Part shown: piece by piece, positions 6,004-14,475 of the stretch
Position numbering within the stretch: position 1 is the first letter of the stretch
Layout: every line of letters begins with the position of its first letter
Origin: an uncultured Candidatus Marinamargulisbacteria bacterium
Lineage (GTDB): Bacteria > Margulisbacteria > Riflemargulisbacteria > GWF2-35-9
Assembly: GCA_903897765.1 (NCBI GenBank)
Contig: CAIUCY010000221.1
Location: 1 to 34,357 of the forward strand
Length of the DNA: 34,357 nucleotides
Reading direction: 5' to 3'
The notes under the pieces: model-generated
Databases searched by the model: none
Told to the model about the DNA's origin: nothing
What the model saw: only the letters and a program-made list of their open reading frames with translations
Position numbers and translations under genes: made by a program

Positions 6004-7316
6004 CAGCGAAACATCCGCGTAATTTGATCAACGACATCTTCAAACGGCGGCGCTTCATCGATGGACTGCCGTAAAAAGGAAAGGATCGGGTCGACCATCT
6101 TTTTGGCTCGGTCGATCTTCGGGTTACTCCCGTCGACATAGGCACCAATGTTGATGAGATCTTCGGCATCTCGATAGGTCGCGAGTAGTTCACGAAGTGC
6201 ATAATTCGCCTGCATATGCTCTTTTGATACAACCTCCGGCATAACACGACTAATACTGTTGAGGACATCCACCGCGGGCCATATATTCTTCGCAGCGATC
6301 TTTCGATCAAGCACCACATGGCCATCGAGAATACTTCGGGCCGTATCGGCAATAGGTTCATTCATATCATCCGAATCGACCAAGACGGTGTAAATACCGG
6401 TAATACTTCCCACGTCGCTGTTGCCCGCTCGTTCCATCAATTGAGGCATCAAGGCAAAGACGGATGGGGGATAGCCCTTCGTTGTGGGTGGCTCTCCAAT
6501 GGTCAAACCGATCTCACGCTGCGCCATGGAGAAACGGGTCACCGAGTCCATCATCAAAAGAACATTTTTCCCTTGGTCTCGGAAATATTCAGCCATCGCC
6601 GTTGCGGTAAACGCTGCTTTGACACGGATAAGCGCGGGTTGGTCGGACGTGGCCACGATGACCACGGACTTTTTGAGCCCCTCAACTCCGAGGGATTCTT
6701 CGATGAACTCCTTAACCTCTCGACCCCGCTCACCGATCAAGGCGATAACATTGATATCTGCTTCTGTGTTTCTGGCCACCATCCCAAGTAAGGTGGACTT
6801 GCCCACCCCTGACCCCGAGAATATCCCAATTCGTTGCCCCTTGCCCACCGTCAGACATCCATCCAGAGCTTTGACCCCTACGCTGAGGTGTTGCTTAATA
6901 CGCGTTCGTTTAAGCGGACTGGGCGGGCTAGCATATATCGACATAAATCGATCGGGAATGATCGGCGGCTGGTCATCCATCGGGTCACCTAACCCCGAGA
7001 AAACACGTCCCAAACAAGACTGCGAGACGCCAATTTTGAGGCTATCTCCGGTAGATTCAACAATATCGCCCGAACTTATACCCGCCATATCCCCTAGGGG
7101 CATCAATAAAACACGGTCATCCCGAAACCCGACGATCTCGGCAAGAATGGAATTCTTTTTATATCGGCTATACACCCGACAGATCTCCCCCACGGGCACC
7201 CGTGGCCCCGTAGCCCCGATAACTAGCCCCGTTACATCCACAATGCGACCTTGGGGGATCAAAGTTCGACACTGCTTAACTTTGGCGAAGTAGGGTTTTA
7301 AGTTAAGCCGGTTCAT
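6003..7316 (-). CDS. fliI: Flagellar export ATPase FliI
   Basis: F1-beta-like ATPase of the flagellar type III secretion apparatus. The 437-residue protein has the N-terminal barrel (~20-90), Walker A FSGSGVGKSTLLG (~165-177), IALIGERGREVKEF, Walker B VLLMMDSVTRFSMAQREIGL with the family signature, PPTTKGYPPSVF and a complete C-terminal region ending in the FDD-like EDVVDQITRMFR. It overlaps fliH by 14 bp upstream and fliJ by 1 bp downstream, as part of the flg/fli operon on the minus strand. Nothing is missing. Confidence 0.97.
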   Translation of the reverse strand: MNRLNLKPYFAKVKQCRTLIPQGRIVDVTGLVIGATGPRVPVGEICRVYSRYKKNSILAEIVGFRDDRVLLMPLGDMAGISSGDIVESTGDSLKIGVSQSCLGRVFSGLGDPMDDQPPIIPDRFMSIYASPPSPLKRTRIKQHLSVGVKALDGCLTVGKGQRIGIFSGSGVGKSTLLGMVARNTEADINVIALIGERGREVKEFIEESLGVEGLKKSVVIVATSDQPALIRVKAAFTATAMAEYFRDQGKNVLLMMDSVTRFSMAQREIGLTIGEPPTTKGYPPSVFALMPQLMERAGNSDVGSITGIYTVLVDSDDMNEPIADTARSILDGHVVLDRKIAAKNIWPAVDVLNSISRVMPEVVSKEHMQANYALRELLATYRDAEDLINIGAYVDGSNPKIDRAKKMVDPILSFLRQSIDEAPPFEDVVDQITRMFR

Positions 7317-8010
7317 TCACGAGAGATTGATAGAGTTTGGCCATTTGGGTTTCGATCCGAGCGTCTAACATCCCCGAATCCATATCAAAAATAACCCCGC
7401 CTCGAGGGATACTTGCATTTGACTCGGCCTCAAAGATCTTAACCGAGCCCAACGTTTGCTTAAGTTCGGGAAGGTGTTTATGGATGAGCGTCAGATCGTC
7501 TGGATTCACTTGTAGGGTCAGTCGTTGATTTTCGCTTGTTTCTTTCAGAATGGCTTTAATAAAACCGACGATGAGGTCTGGATGGGTCGCGAGTTCTTGT
7601 TGCACCAACTTCTCCGCGATCACCAAGGAAAGTTTCACCATTTCTGCTTCGGCAGACTCTGCCCATGATTCTTTCTGCTGGATCAAGTCCAATTTAACCG
7701 CCTCAATAAGATCTAACATATCCGCGAACGCTTGATAAACCGATTCTTTTCCAGCCTTGATACCCTCCTGCCGGGCCTGTTCTTTAATGGCCGCGATGTC
7801 GATCAAAGCTTGTGCGCGATCCGCCTCCATCTGTATCGTGTAGTCTGACTCGATCCGATCTCGGTCTTTTAATAGTTGACCGGCAACGGACTCAGCCTGT
7901 TTTAAAAGGGCAATGACCTTATCTTCGCGATAGAAGGTCGTCAGCAAAGGAGCCACTTTAGGCAGATTTTGAGCAACCATATCTTCAACTTTAATAATAC
8001 GGGTCATCAT
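7303..8010 (-). CDS. fliH: Flagellar assembly protein FliH
   Basis: Peripheral stalk-like regulator that dimerises, binds FliI and docks it to the C-ring. The 235-residue protein has the expected layout: a long alpha-helical segment (~25-110; LKQAESVAGQLLKDRDRIES, AIKEQARQEGIKAGKES) and a C-terminal domain similar to the V-ATPase E/F-type delta subunit (SLVIAEKLVQQELATHPDL, LTLQVNPDDLTLI, GGVIFDMDSGMLDARIETQM). It begins immediately after the fliG stop (TAAATGATG), so ATG 8010 or 8007 are equivalent choices. Position between fliG and fliI supports the call. Confidence 0.93.
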   Translation of the reverse strand: MMTRIIKVEDMVAQNLPKVAPLLTTFYREDKVIALLKQAESVAGQLLKDRDRIESDYTIQMEADRAQALIDIAAIKEQARQEGIKAGKESVYQAFADMLDLIEAVKLDLIQQKESWAESAEAEMVKLSLVIAEKLVQQELATHPDLIVGFIKAILKETSENQRLTLQVNPDDLTLIHKHLPELKQTLGSVKIFEAESNASIPRGGVIFDMDSGMLDARIETQMAKLYQSLVNEPA

Positions 8011-9015
8011 TTAAACGAATTCTTCCATTTCACCTGCACGGGCAAGTTGGATCACGCCGGCATCCTCAAGATTACGAATAATATGAACAATGCGTTGTTG
8101 GGTCTCCTCAACTTGTGACATTCTGACCGGACCTTGATAGTTCATTTCCTCTTTCAAGGTATCCACCGCTCGATCAGATAGGTTCTTAAATACTTTTTCC
8201 TTGAGGGGTTCGCTCGCTGTTTTGAGCGCGATAGGCAAGTCTTTCATGTCAATATCTTGCATGATGCGCTGAATGGTTCTATCATCTATTTTCAAGATAT
8301 CTTCAAATACGAACATCATTTGCTTTATCTTGCTGGCAAGCGGTTCATCTATCCCAACGAGATAGTCCATGATCTTCTTTTCTGTCGCTCGATCAACGCG
8401 ATTGATCACATCGACCAATGCCTTAACCCCACCAGAACTAGAAAAATCTTGAACGATATACGCCGCCATCTTATCTTGAAGCACCTTTTCAACCTGCTGG
8501 ATAATATCGGGTGGGGTCTGATCCATGATAGCAATGCGACGCGCCACCTCAGGTTGTATCTCTTCGGGTAAGGACGAAAGGATATTGCCGGCCATAAGGG
8601 GTTCAAGGTGTGCCAAGATCAGCGCAATCGTTTGGGGTTGTTCGTCATGGATAAACCTTACAATATGGGTTGCATCGGCTTTTTCCAAAAACTCAAACGG
8701 TGCCAGTTGGATATTTTTCGACAAATTGGCAATAATTTTCACGGCCTTATCTTTACCCAGAGCTTGCTCCAACACTTCTTGAGCATATTTAACCCCACCC
8801 CGAGAAATATAGCTCTGAGCCTTACTATCATAGTAAAACTCTTCAATGATCGAATCTTGTTCCTTTGGGGATACCTTCGAAATTCTGGCCAATTCCATGG
8901 TCAGATCAGAGACTTCATCTTCATTTAACCTCTTAAATAATTGAACGGTAGAATCTCGACCCAATGCAAGAAGGAGAAGGGCTGCTTTTCGTTTTCCAGA
9001 AATTCGTTCTACCAT
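8011..9015 (-). CDS. fliG: Flagellar motor switch protein FliG
   Basis: C-ring protein that binds FliF with its N-domain and takes torque from the stator with its C-domain. The 334 residues contain all three domains: N (GKRKAALLLLALG, ~7-19), M (DEQPQTIALILAHL, the EHPQR-type motif, ~128-141, here DEQPQ) and C (MMFVFEDILKIDDRTIQRIM, ~233-252, with the charged torque helix). Normal length; ATG at 9015, 3 nt after the fliF stop. Useful as an internal reference for the divergent FliG-like domain encoded at 31151-32869. Confidence 0.97.
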   Translation of the reverse strand: MVERISGKRKAALLLLALGRDSTVQLFKRLNEDEVSDLTMELARISKVSPKEQDSIIEEFYYDSKAQSYISRGGVKYAQEVLEQALGKDKAVKIIANLSKNIQLAPFEFLEKADATHIVRFIHDEQPQTIALILAHLEPLMAGNILSSLPEEIQPEVARRIAIMDQTPPDIIQQVEKVLQDKMAAYIVQDFSSSGGVKALVDVINRVDRATEKKIMDYLVGIDEPLASKIKQMMFVFEDILKIDDRTIQRIMQDIDMKDLPIALKTASEPLKEKVFKNLSDRAVDTLKEEMNYQGPVRMSQVEETQQRIVHIIRNLEDAGVIQLARAGEMEEFV

Positions 9016-9017
9016 CG

Positions 9018-10571
9018 CTAGTCTTCAGACAACCATCGACGAAGGATCTTGGCAAAGACCTCAGGGTCGGTGTGCGCCATATCAATAATAGAGTTCTTCA
9101 TCGCCTGTTTCTTTTGATCATCAGCACTCAATTCAGCATCTTCTAGGGGAATAATGGGAAGAGGGACTTCTCGCGTCGTACCGGCCACTTGATTAACCCC
9201 CCAAGCACCTCCTGATGCAGAGATGGTCGACAAACGACGAAGTTGACGGCGCGCATAAAACACGGTCAGGATCAATAATAAGACCAACCCAACATTTTTA
9301 AAGGTCATCAAGATGGTCTCGTTTTGTTTCATAGACTTCATTTCTTTGGTATCTTTTTCAAGCGAAGTTTTGTCAAAGGGGAACGTCGACAGGGTCAAAA
9401 TATCGCCGCGATTTTTATCAAGCCCTGAGGCAGATGAGATCGCATCCATCAGGTTTTGCTTCTCATCATCTTTAAGTTTCCGATCCAAGATAACGGCGAT
9501 CGATAGCTTTTGAATGGCTCCGGGGGATTTTGTAAAATGTTCAACCCGTTTTGAAAGTTCAAAGTTCCGTGTTTCATCCGTTTTTGAATAATTTGAGTTT
9601 TGCGCGCTATTTTGTCCAGCAGGGATATTCAGATTGGCTGGAGGTGGCGAGTTGTTTCCCTTGTAGCCTTCTTCGACAGCACGTTCACTTCTCACATTTT
9701 GGACATCGGAAGGCAAATAGGTTTCGCTGTCAGAATTCAGCCGATCAAAATTCATGGCCACATTCACCCGAACCACACACGATTTGGCCCCAAAAACATT
9801 CGTTAACATACTTTCGATCTGGAATTGGATCATTTTTTCCACTTTTCGCTGAACCTCAACTTGGGTCATACTCAACCCCGCTTGCATCCCTTCCTCTTCC
9901 GAGTAAGCATACAGCACATTCCCATGTGTATCGACGATCGACACATTCTTTGCGGTCAACCCTTTGACCGAGCTAGCCATGAGGTGGACCAGTCCGTTAA
10001 CCTGTCCATCCGTTAAGGGCTGTGATCCGGCCAGATCAACAACCAACGAGGCTGAAGCCCCATCCTTGTTGTCTTCAGCAAATAACGAATCTTCAGGGAT
10101 CACAATATGAACACGGGCAGCATGGATCTCTTTAATGGTCATGACCGTCCTTGCCAGCTCGGCCTCCATCGCTCGCTGATAATTAACTTTTTGAGTAAAC
10201 TCGGTCGTACCCAATTTAAATTGATCGAAAAGCTCAAATCCCACGGTGCTCACCTTTGGCAATCCCTCGGAAGCCAAGGATACCCGCGTTCCTCGAACAT
10301 TTTTTGCTGGAACAAGGATCGTTGTTCCATCTGCGCCCAATTTATAGGGTATATTTTTTTCCGCTAATTTTTTAACAACATCCCCCGCGTCTTGAGCACT
10401 CAGCCCCGCATAGAGAGTTTGATAGTCTGGTCGAGACCCCCAGATCGAAAGAGCGAACAACGACACAAAAATAACGATACCTAAAAGGACCAACGTCATC
10501 CGTTGCGCAATACTCAAGTCTTTTATGACCGTAACGATCTGTTCGAAAATAACCCTAAAAAAAGCTGGCAT
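9018..10571 (-). CDS. fliF: Flagellar MS-ring protein FliF
   Basis: Forms the MS ring in the inner membrane, the base of the rotor. The 517-residue protein has an N-terminal transmembrane helix (TLVLLGIVIFVSLFALSIW, ~27-45), ring-building domains RBM1-2 (QTLYAGLSAQDAGDVVKKL, ARVHIVIPEDSLF), the RBM3/collar region with a low-complexity loop (~300-330) and KLSIAVILDRKL, a second transmembrane helix (KNVGLVLLLILTVFYARRQL, ~440) and a short cytoplasmic tail ending HTDPEVFAKILRRWLSED that binds FliG. Three bases separate it from flgC, where fliE is often found; fliE is absent here. Confidence 0.97.
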   Translation of the reverse strand: MPAFFRVIFEQIVTVIKDLSIAQRMTLVLLGIVIFVSLFALSIWGSRPDYQTLYAGLSAQDAGDVVKKLAEKNIPYKLGADGTTILVPAKNVRGTRVSLASEGLPKVSTVGFELFDQFKLGTTEFTQKVNYQRAMEAELARTVMTIKEIHAARVHIVIPEDSLFAEDNKDGASASLVVDLAGSQPLTDGQVNGLVHLMASSVKGLTAKNVSIVDTHGNVLYAYSEEEGMQAGLSMTQVEVQRKVEKMIQFQIESMLTNVFGAKSCVVRVNVAMNFDRLNSDSETYLPSDVQNVRSERAVEEGYKGNNSPPPANLNIPAGQNSAQNSNYSKTDETRNFELSKRVEHFTKSPGAIQKLSIAVILDRKLKDDEKQNLMDAISSASGLDKNRGDILTLSTFPFDKTSLEKDTKEMKSMKQNETILMTFKNVGLVLLLILTVFYARRQLRRLSTISASGGAWGVNQVAGTTREVPLPIIPLEDAELSADDQKKQAMKNSIIDMAHTDPEVFAKILRRWLSED

Positions 10572-10574
10572 GAA

Positions 10575-11000
10575 CTATGCCCCTATCTGAAGAGCTTTAG
10601 ACGCCATAGATTTTGAGGTGTTGTAAGCCGCGACATTGGCTTCATAAGCCCTGGTCGCATCGAGCATATTCACCATTTCTAAGGACACATTGATATTGGG
10701 TTTCTTTACATACCCGTTTGCATCGGCGAGTGGGTGTGTCGGATCATAATCCATACGAGGCGCACTGCTGTCACGGGCAATGCTTGCCACATAGACAACA
10801 TCTTGCATTTGTTGACCTAATATTTGTTCAAACGTTCCCATTTGTTTATTCGCGATCACGGGGATCTTGCGTCGATACGGCCCCCCCTCCTCGGTCTGAA
10901 GCGTATTTACATTCGCTAAATTCTCGGAAATAAGGTCCATGATCTGACGAGATACACTCATCCCACTGCCAGAAATGATCGATGAATTAAAGAACCCCAT
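10575..11000 (-). CDS. flgC: Flagellar proximal rod protein FlgC
   Basis: 141-residue rod subunit exported by the flagellar type III system, stacking on FlgB. The N-terminus SGMSVSRQIMDLISENLANV matches the conserved rod/hook motif (NLAN), followed by TEEGGPYRRKIPV, the central GYVKKPNINVSLEMVNMLDA and the C-terminal RAYEANVAAYNTSKSMA, all FlgC signatures. Length is normal. It follows flgB by 4 bp and precedes fliF. Confidence 0.96.
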   Translation of the reverse strand: MGFFNSSIISGSGMSVSRQIMDLISENLANVNTLQTEEGGPYRRKIPVIANKQMGTFEQILGQQMQDVVYVASIARDSSAPRMDYDPTHPLADANGYVKKPNINVSLEMVNMLDATRAYEANVAAYNTSKSMASKALQIGA

Positions 11001-11004
11001 GAGC

Positions 11005-11406
11005 TTAGCTCACCCTCTCTGAAATGACCGTTCGTAGCGCTCTGAATTTCTTGTTTAGCACCGTAGCCAAGGTGCTGTAGTATACACTGTTGTTCGACAT
11101 GTTGACGACCTCTTTATCCAAATCAACGTTGTTTCCATCAGACTTTATATCGGTGTCATTGGGCTGATTTGTGAACATGGCGCGATCAAACGATTCTTGG
11201 TCAAATGACAGATGATTTTTATCGGTCATGTAGGCAGGGATCGTTCCTTTCATCTGTGCAGAAAGAACCCCTCGAAAGTCAACATCGCGTCGACGATATC
11301 CGGGTGTTGAATTATTGGCAATATTATTGGCGATCAAGTCATGGCGAAAAGAAGAGAGGCTTAATCCCTTACGAAGAACATCAAAACTATCGTCCAACAA
11401 ATCCAT
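11005..11406 (-). CDS. flgB: Flagellar proximal rod protein FlgB
   Basis: 133 residues starting MDLLDDSFDVLRKGLSLSSF, followed by the rod signature RHDLIANNIANNSTPGYRRR and C-terminal VNMSNNSVYYSTLATVLNKK. The ATG at 11406 is preferred over one 30 bp upstream because it matches the family N-terminus and because it lies exactly 6 nt after the -10 box of a near-consensus promoter, which overlaps the upstream candidate. First gene of the flgB-flgC-fliF-fliG-fliH-fliI-fliJ operon, predicted to be translated from a leaderless mRNA. Confidence 0.95.
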   Translation of the reverse strand: MDLLDDSFDVLRKGLSLSSFRHDLIANNIANNSTPGYRRRDVDFRGVLSAQMKGTIPAYMTDKNHLSFDQESFDRAMFTNQPNDTDIKSDGNNVDLDKEVVNMSNNSVYYSTLATVLNKKFRALRTVISERVS

Positions 11407-11412
11407 ATTTGA

Positions 11413-11441
11413 ATAATAGCAATGCCCCCTAGTCATGTCAA
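11413..11441 (-). promoter_or_regulatory. Sigma-70 promoter of the flagellar operon, leaderless
   Basis: On the minus strand: TTGACA (11441-11436), a 17 bp spacer, TATTAT (11418-11413), then 6 nt to the flgB ATG. This is a near-perfect housekeeping promoter with consensus spacing and no recognisable sigma-54 or sigma-28 element, so the early rod/MS-ring genes appear to be under vegetative control. Confidence 0.75.
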
Positions 11442-11462
11442 TTTGAACGACATTTTTTGTGC

Positions 11463-11468
11463 TATAAT
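11463..11468 (+). promoter_or_regulatory. -10 box of the MerR-type gene, leaderless type
   Basis: TATAAT ends 8 nt before the ATG at 11477. It is divergent from the flgB promoter: its -35 region would overlap the flgB -35 (11436-11441), so the two promoters probably compete or are co-regulated. No good -35 is seen at 16-18 bp. Confidence 0.55.
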
Positions 11469-11476
11469 CGCCTCAC

Positions 11477-12151
11477 ATGACCGTATACTCTAGTAAGCAA
11501 GTTTGTGCGCTCAGCGAATGCACCCATCGGCAACTTCAGTACTGGGAAATAAAGGGGTACCTCTCGCCTCGACTTGGCCCCCGAAATGTTCGTGAATACA
11601 GCCCGAATGACATCAAGATCATTCAACGCATCATCGAATATAAAAAATCAGGCAAATCGTTGGGCGAAGCCTTTGTCACCAGTGATCTAGAAATAACGCA
11701 AACCAATCCACACATTCAGTCCCTCATGTCCAAGGCCATGCCGCTTGAGGTTGAATGGCTTGAAAAGAGCCAAGCACTCCTTCGAGTTCTCGGAGACATC
11801 CATACGCTTGAAGCATCCATCCCCCAATATCCCTATTCCATCTACGAGTCCGACAAGCTTGAAACGCTCAAATCACTTCAGCAGAAAGCCCTCCACCTTA
11901 AAGAGCAAAAAGATGACATCTTTCATCAGCTTCAGTCCTTGCTCGTTGAACAGCCTTCCTTTAAAGAAATACCCGAGGATGGACCGGTCACGCCCTTGCC
12001 TGTACAAGTCTACTCCATCGATCAGCTTGTTATTATGTGGTTAAGACGCCATGGAAACCATGATAATGCCGCAGAGATCCGCTCTATTATGACAAAACGA
12101 CTCCAAAAAGGAGAATCCATCGAGGCCCTTATCAAAGAGCTTCAAGTCTAG
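11477..12151 (+). CDS. MerR-type winged-helix transcriptional regulator
   Basis: 224 residues. Residues ~4-55 form a MerR-type HTH with wing (YSSKQVCALSECTHRQLQYW, EIKGYLSPRLGPRNVREYSP, NDIKIIQRIIEYKKSGKSL). The remainder is mostly helical, with a probable coiled-coil dimerisation segment (~110-155) and a C-terminal block MWLRRHGNHDNAAEIRSIMT. No cysteine cluster or known ligand domain is seen, so the effector is unknown. It is divergent from the flagellar operon with overlapping promoter regions, making flgB and its own gene the obvious candidate targets. Its 3' end overlaps the convergent flgN-like gene by 4 bp. Confidence 0.82.
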   Translation: MTVYSSKQVCALSECTHRQLQYWEIKGYLSPRLGPRNVREYSPNDIKIIQRIIEYKKSGKSLGEAFVTSDLEITQTNPHIQSLMSKAMPLEVEWLEKSQALLRVLGDIHTLEASIPQYPYSIYESDKLETLKSLQQKALHLKEQKDDIFHQLQSLLVEQPSFKEIPEDGPVTPLPVQVYSIDQLVIMWLRRHGNHDNAAEIRSIMTKRLQKGESIEALIKELQV

Positions 12152-12654
12152 CCTGCGGAATCAAATTGAGGGGGAATGGCCGGCAGATCCATCGAAGAAT
12201 GGACGCCATGAAATTTTCGTTTTGAGCCATACTTATCATTTATTTGACGTTCGTGGCCGATCTGCTGAAGTCGTTCTTTGATTATTTCCATATGCTCCTT
12301 GATTCGATTGGTAAGCTCTTGCTCTGCTTTAGAGATCCGAGTGATCAGATCGATGATATTGAGGTCGATGGTTTTGATCTGCTCCACCATCGAGGGATTT
12401 ATATTCACGAGTTTTCCTTGACTCGATAATAGGCCAATCTCGCGCCGTAAAGGACCCAGTTCTTTTTCGATCTGCTGGATATGGTCCATCATTTGACTCT
12501 TTTCGGCCATCATCTCGTTTAATAGTTCAGGTTGGTTTATTTGGGGTAATAGCTGATGGACTTGTCCTTCTAAGCTGATCATAAACTTCTCATAGACACG
12601 CTGTTCTTGTAGTTGAAGCCGCTCAAGCTCTTTGAGTTTATCGAGGGTCATCAT
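12148..12654 (-). CDS. FlgN-like coiled-coil protein (putative flagellar export chaperone)
   Basis: 168-residue helical protein with an N-terminal region similar in pattern to FlgN (LDKLKELERLQLQEQRVYEK, then LNEMMAEKSQMMDHIQQIEK; FlgN proteins carry a comparable EKxxLLxxIxxLE stretch) and a second coil (~95-130). FlgN chaperones the hook-filament junction proteins FlgK and FlgL. The last ~35 residues are disordered. The first ATG of an ATGATGA overlap with ykgJ is used. The call rests on helical pattern and flagellar surroundings rather than on a diagnostic motif. Confidence 0.5.
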   Translation of the reverse strand: MMTLDKLKELERLQLQEQRVYEKFMISLEGQVHQLLPQINQPELLNEMMAEKSQMMDHIQQIEKELGPLRREIGLLSSQGKLVNINPSMVEQIKTIDLNIIDLITRISKAEQELTNRIKEHMEIIKERLQQIGHERQINDKYGSKRKFHGVHSSMDLPAIPPQFDSAG

Positions 12655-13346
12655 AGATAATCCCCAAAGCCGATCTGCTTCAAGGCATCCCGATCTAACA
12701 TGATCAGCGCAATATCACGTAAACGCTCATTTTCTGATGCAAGAATAGCCGACACGATCGGAGATTGTTGATCTTCGGTAAGGGACTGAGTACTTGGACA
12801 AGCGGGGTCCCACGTGATCCAATGAGAGTGGAAATCAAAATCAAACGGATACCGTCGACACGCCTCGGGTCGAACCTTGTAGGCCCTACATCGATTGGCC
12901 TCATCTAAAAAGACGCAGAGTTTGTCAACCTTTTGAAGCGAAGGCATATACGAGGTCTCATTCATTTTCTCGTTCATCATGACATTGACCGCGCTAAAGA
13001 CATCGGGGTTTCGTTCCAACAAGTATTGATCGAGAATAGCCGAAAACCCTTTATAGGTTCCGACAATGGAATCGGCCAACCCCGCATCCACCAAGCGAGC
13101 CACATCTTTTAAGGTGAGCAGGATCTTGCCTTCGAGTCGGGCACAACAATTCGATTCACACGTTTCGCAGTTGGGAGAGCGTTTAGCTTCGCTAATAAAG
13201 CCCTGAACCTGTCGTCGGGTAAGGGGTTTGAAGTTATCGAGAATAGCTTTAGGGTAGCCCCCAGCCTCAACGCCCTCTTTAACAACAGACAGAACATCCT
13301 TCCAGAGGAACTCCAGTTTTTGACTAAGCGTAAGCACGTTAGTCAT
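12651..13346 (-). CDS. YkgJ-family cysteine-cluster protein
   Basis: Putative zinc- or iron-binding protein with the YkgJ/UPF0153-type cysteine cluster: CETCESNCC (~59-67), CVFLDEANRCRAYKVRPEAC (~144-163) and DPACP (~180-184). These Cx2Cx3CC and Cx8CRxYxxRPxxC patterns are typical; the FliB flagellin lysine methylase carries a related cluster, but this protein is shorter and a methylase role is not supported. 231 residues from the ATG at 13346, which directly follows secG. Helical regions outside the cluster are of unknown role. Cotranscribed with secG and the flgN-like gene. Confidence 0.8.
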   Translation of the reverse strand: MTNVLTLSQKLEFLWKDVLSVVKEGVEAGGYPKAILDNFKPLTRRQVQGFISEAKRSPNCETCESNCCARLEGKILLTLKDVARLVDAGLADSIVGTYKGFSAILDQYLLERNPDVFSAVNVMMNEKMNETSYMPSLQKVDKLCVFLDEANRCRAYKVRPEACRRYPFDFDFHSHWITWDPACPSTQSLTEDQQSPIVSAILASENERLRDIALIMLDRDALKQIGFGDYL

Positions 13347-13352
13347 CAATTA

Positions 13353-13571
13353 TTAGTGGACAATGCCAAGAAACAACGAACTAAGCAAAAAGATGCCAGC
13401 CGCAATACCTGTCAACCGATTTAGGCCTTCTTCAAGACCTTTATGGCTGGCAAACATCCGTGCTTGAACACCGATCGAGCCTAGACCTTCACCCTTTGCG
13501 GCATGAAGTAATACGAACACGATCAAACTGAGCGCAGACGTCATTTGGATCAACAATAAGAGAATCTTCAC
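13353..13571 (-). CDS. secG: Protein translocase subunit SecG
   Basis: 72-residue accessory subunit of the SecYEG channel in the inner membrane. It has two transmembrane helices (MTSALSLIVFVLLHAA, ~10-25, and TGIAAGIFLLSSLFLGIV, ~54-71) separated by the characteristic cytoplasmic loop KGEGLGSIG. It starts at GTG 13571, preceded by a strong AAGGAGG at 6 nt. It heads a minus-strand operon with the YkgJ and FlgN-like genes. Confidence 0.93.
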   Translation of the reverse strand: MKILLLLIQMTSALSLIVFVLLHAAKGEGLGSIGVQARMFASHKGLEEGLNRLTGIAAGIFLLSSLFLGIVH

Positions 13572-13602
13572 CCTTGCCTCCTTATTGGATATACCCTATC
13601 AT

Positions 13603-13621
13603 ACTCTGGGCTTGCCAGAGT
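13603..13621. promoter_or_regulatory. Inverted repeat in the secG / HAD-IB divergent region
   Basis: ACTCTGG-GCTTG-CCAGAGT is a perfect 7 bp inverted repeat with a 5 nt centre, located between two divergent genes. It could be an operator for either gene or a short hairpin; there is no T-run, so a terminator is unlikely. Confidence 0.4.
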
Positions 13622-13654
13622 GACAACACTTAGTTGCGTGCATGGCTTGTAGGA

Positions 13655-14356
13655 ATGCCCCAAGGAGGCTCTGCCCTGAAGAAAGCCGTTTTCATCGACA
13701 TCGATCATACGCTCATTCGTGGGACTGCCATCAACCTGCTTGTTTCTTACGCTTTTAAGCGAGGGCTTGTACCTGTTTCCCTCCTTATTCGTGCACTCTT
13801 TTGGTATCTTCAATACAAGTTCAACATTATCAAGGACTTTCGTCATATCATCGATAAAACAGACACCTTGATCGGGACGCTGTTCAGCAAAATGACCGCC
13901 GATGAACTGCTCGCTGTTTTCGCTGATTGCTTTGAACAACGTATCAAACCACGCATCTACCCTGATTCATTGACCTTCCTTAACTCGTTTCGAAAAGAAG
14001 GCTTTGCTGTCTACTTTGTTTCCTCCACCTTAGAACCTTTGGCAAAGCTGATTCGTGACCACTATGGATTCGGTCAAGTCATCGCCTCTAAGCTAGAGAT
14101 CAAAAACAACCACTTCACAGGACGCATTGAGGGCAAGATTTGTTATGGCCCAGAGAAATGCCGACAAATTAGAGCCGTGGCCAAAAAAGATGGCATTAGC
14201 CTCGTCGATAGTTTTGCTTTTTCCGATCATATCTCCGATACGCCGATGCTAGAAATGGTCGGGCACCCTGTGGTCATCAATCCGTCTAAGTCGCTTCGTA
14301 AATTGGCGCTTGCCAAGAAATGGGATATCCGAAAGTTGCGGTTAAAACCGAGGTAG
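13655..14356 (+). CDS. HAD-superfamily subfamily IB phosphatase
   Basis: Phosphoserine-phosphatase-like hydrolase (subfamily IB; substrates include phosphoserine, lysophosphatidic acid and polyprenyl phosphates). Motif I is FIDIDHTLIRG (nucleophile and acid Asp, ~10-20), motif II VSSTLEP, then the IB pattern KLEIKNNHFTGRIEGKICYG typical of SerB/CicA-like members, and motif III/IV FSDHISDTPML. Motif IV reads SDxxSD instead of the usual GDSxxD. The ATG at 13655 has no spaced Shine-Dalgarno; a strong AAGGAGG (13663-13669) sits 6 nt before CTG 13676, which would give an N-terminus (M)KKAVFIDIDHT. The true start may therefore be CTG. Confidence 0.88.
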   Translation: MPQGGSALKKAVFIDIDHTLIRGTAINLLVSYAFKRGLVPVSLLIRALFWYLQYKFNIIKDFRHIIDKTDTLIGTLFSKMTADELLAVFADCFEQRIKPRIYPDSLTFLNSFRKEGFAVYFVSSTLEPLAKLIRDHYGFGQVIASKLEIKNNHFTGRIEGKICYGPEKCRQIRAVAKKDGISLVDSFAFSDHISDTPMLEMVGHPVVINPSKSLRKLALAKKWDIRKLRLKPR

Positions 14357-14475
14357 GGGGTCAACTATTCTGATCGTATGTATCAGCTCGCTTCTTTCCT
14401 TTTGGCTTGATCCAAAACCGATCAAAGAGTGAGGGACTTATCGCCGTCCCTCCTCTTTGCATCTCCTCCCGCTAG

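Noticed and set aside
6318-7293. Long plus-strand open frames opposite fliI
   Set aside because: They are antisense to a perfectly conserved FliI; the translations show no family features.
12651-13346. Flagellin lysine methylase FliB
   Set aside because: The cysteine cluster is similar but the protein is much shorter and lacks the rest of FliB; YkgJ family fits better.
13603-13621. Rho-independent terminator
   Set aside because: The dyad lies between divergent genes and has no T-run on either side.
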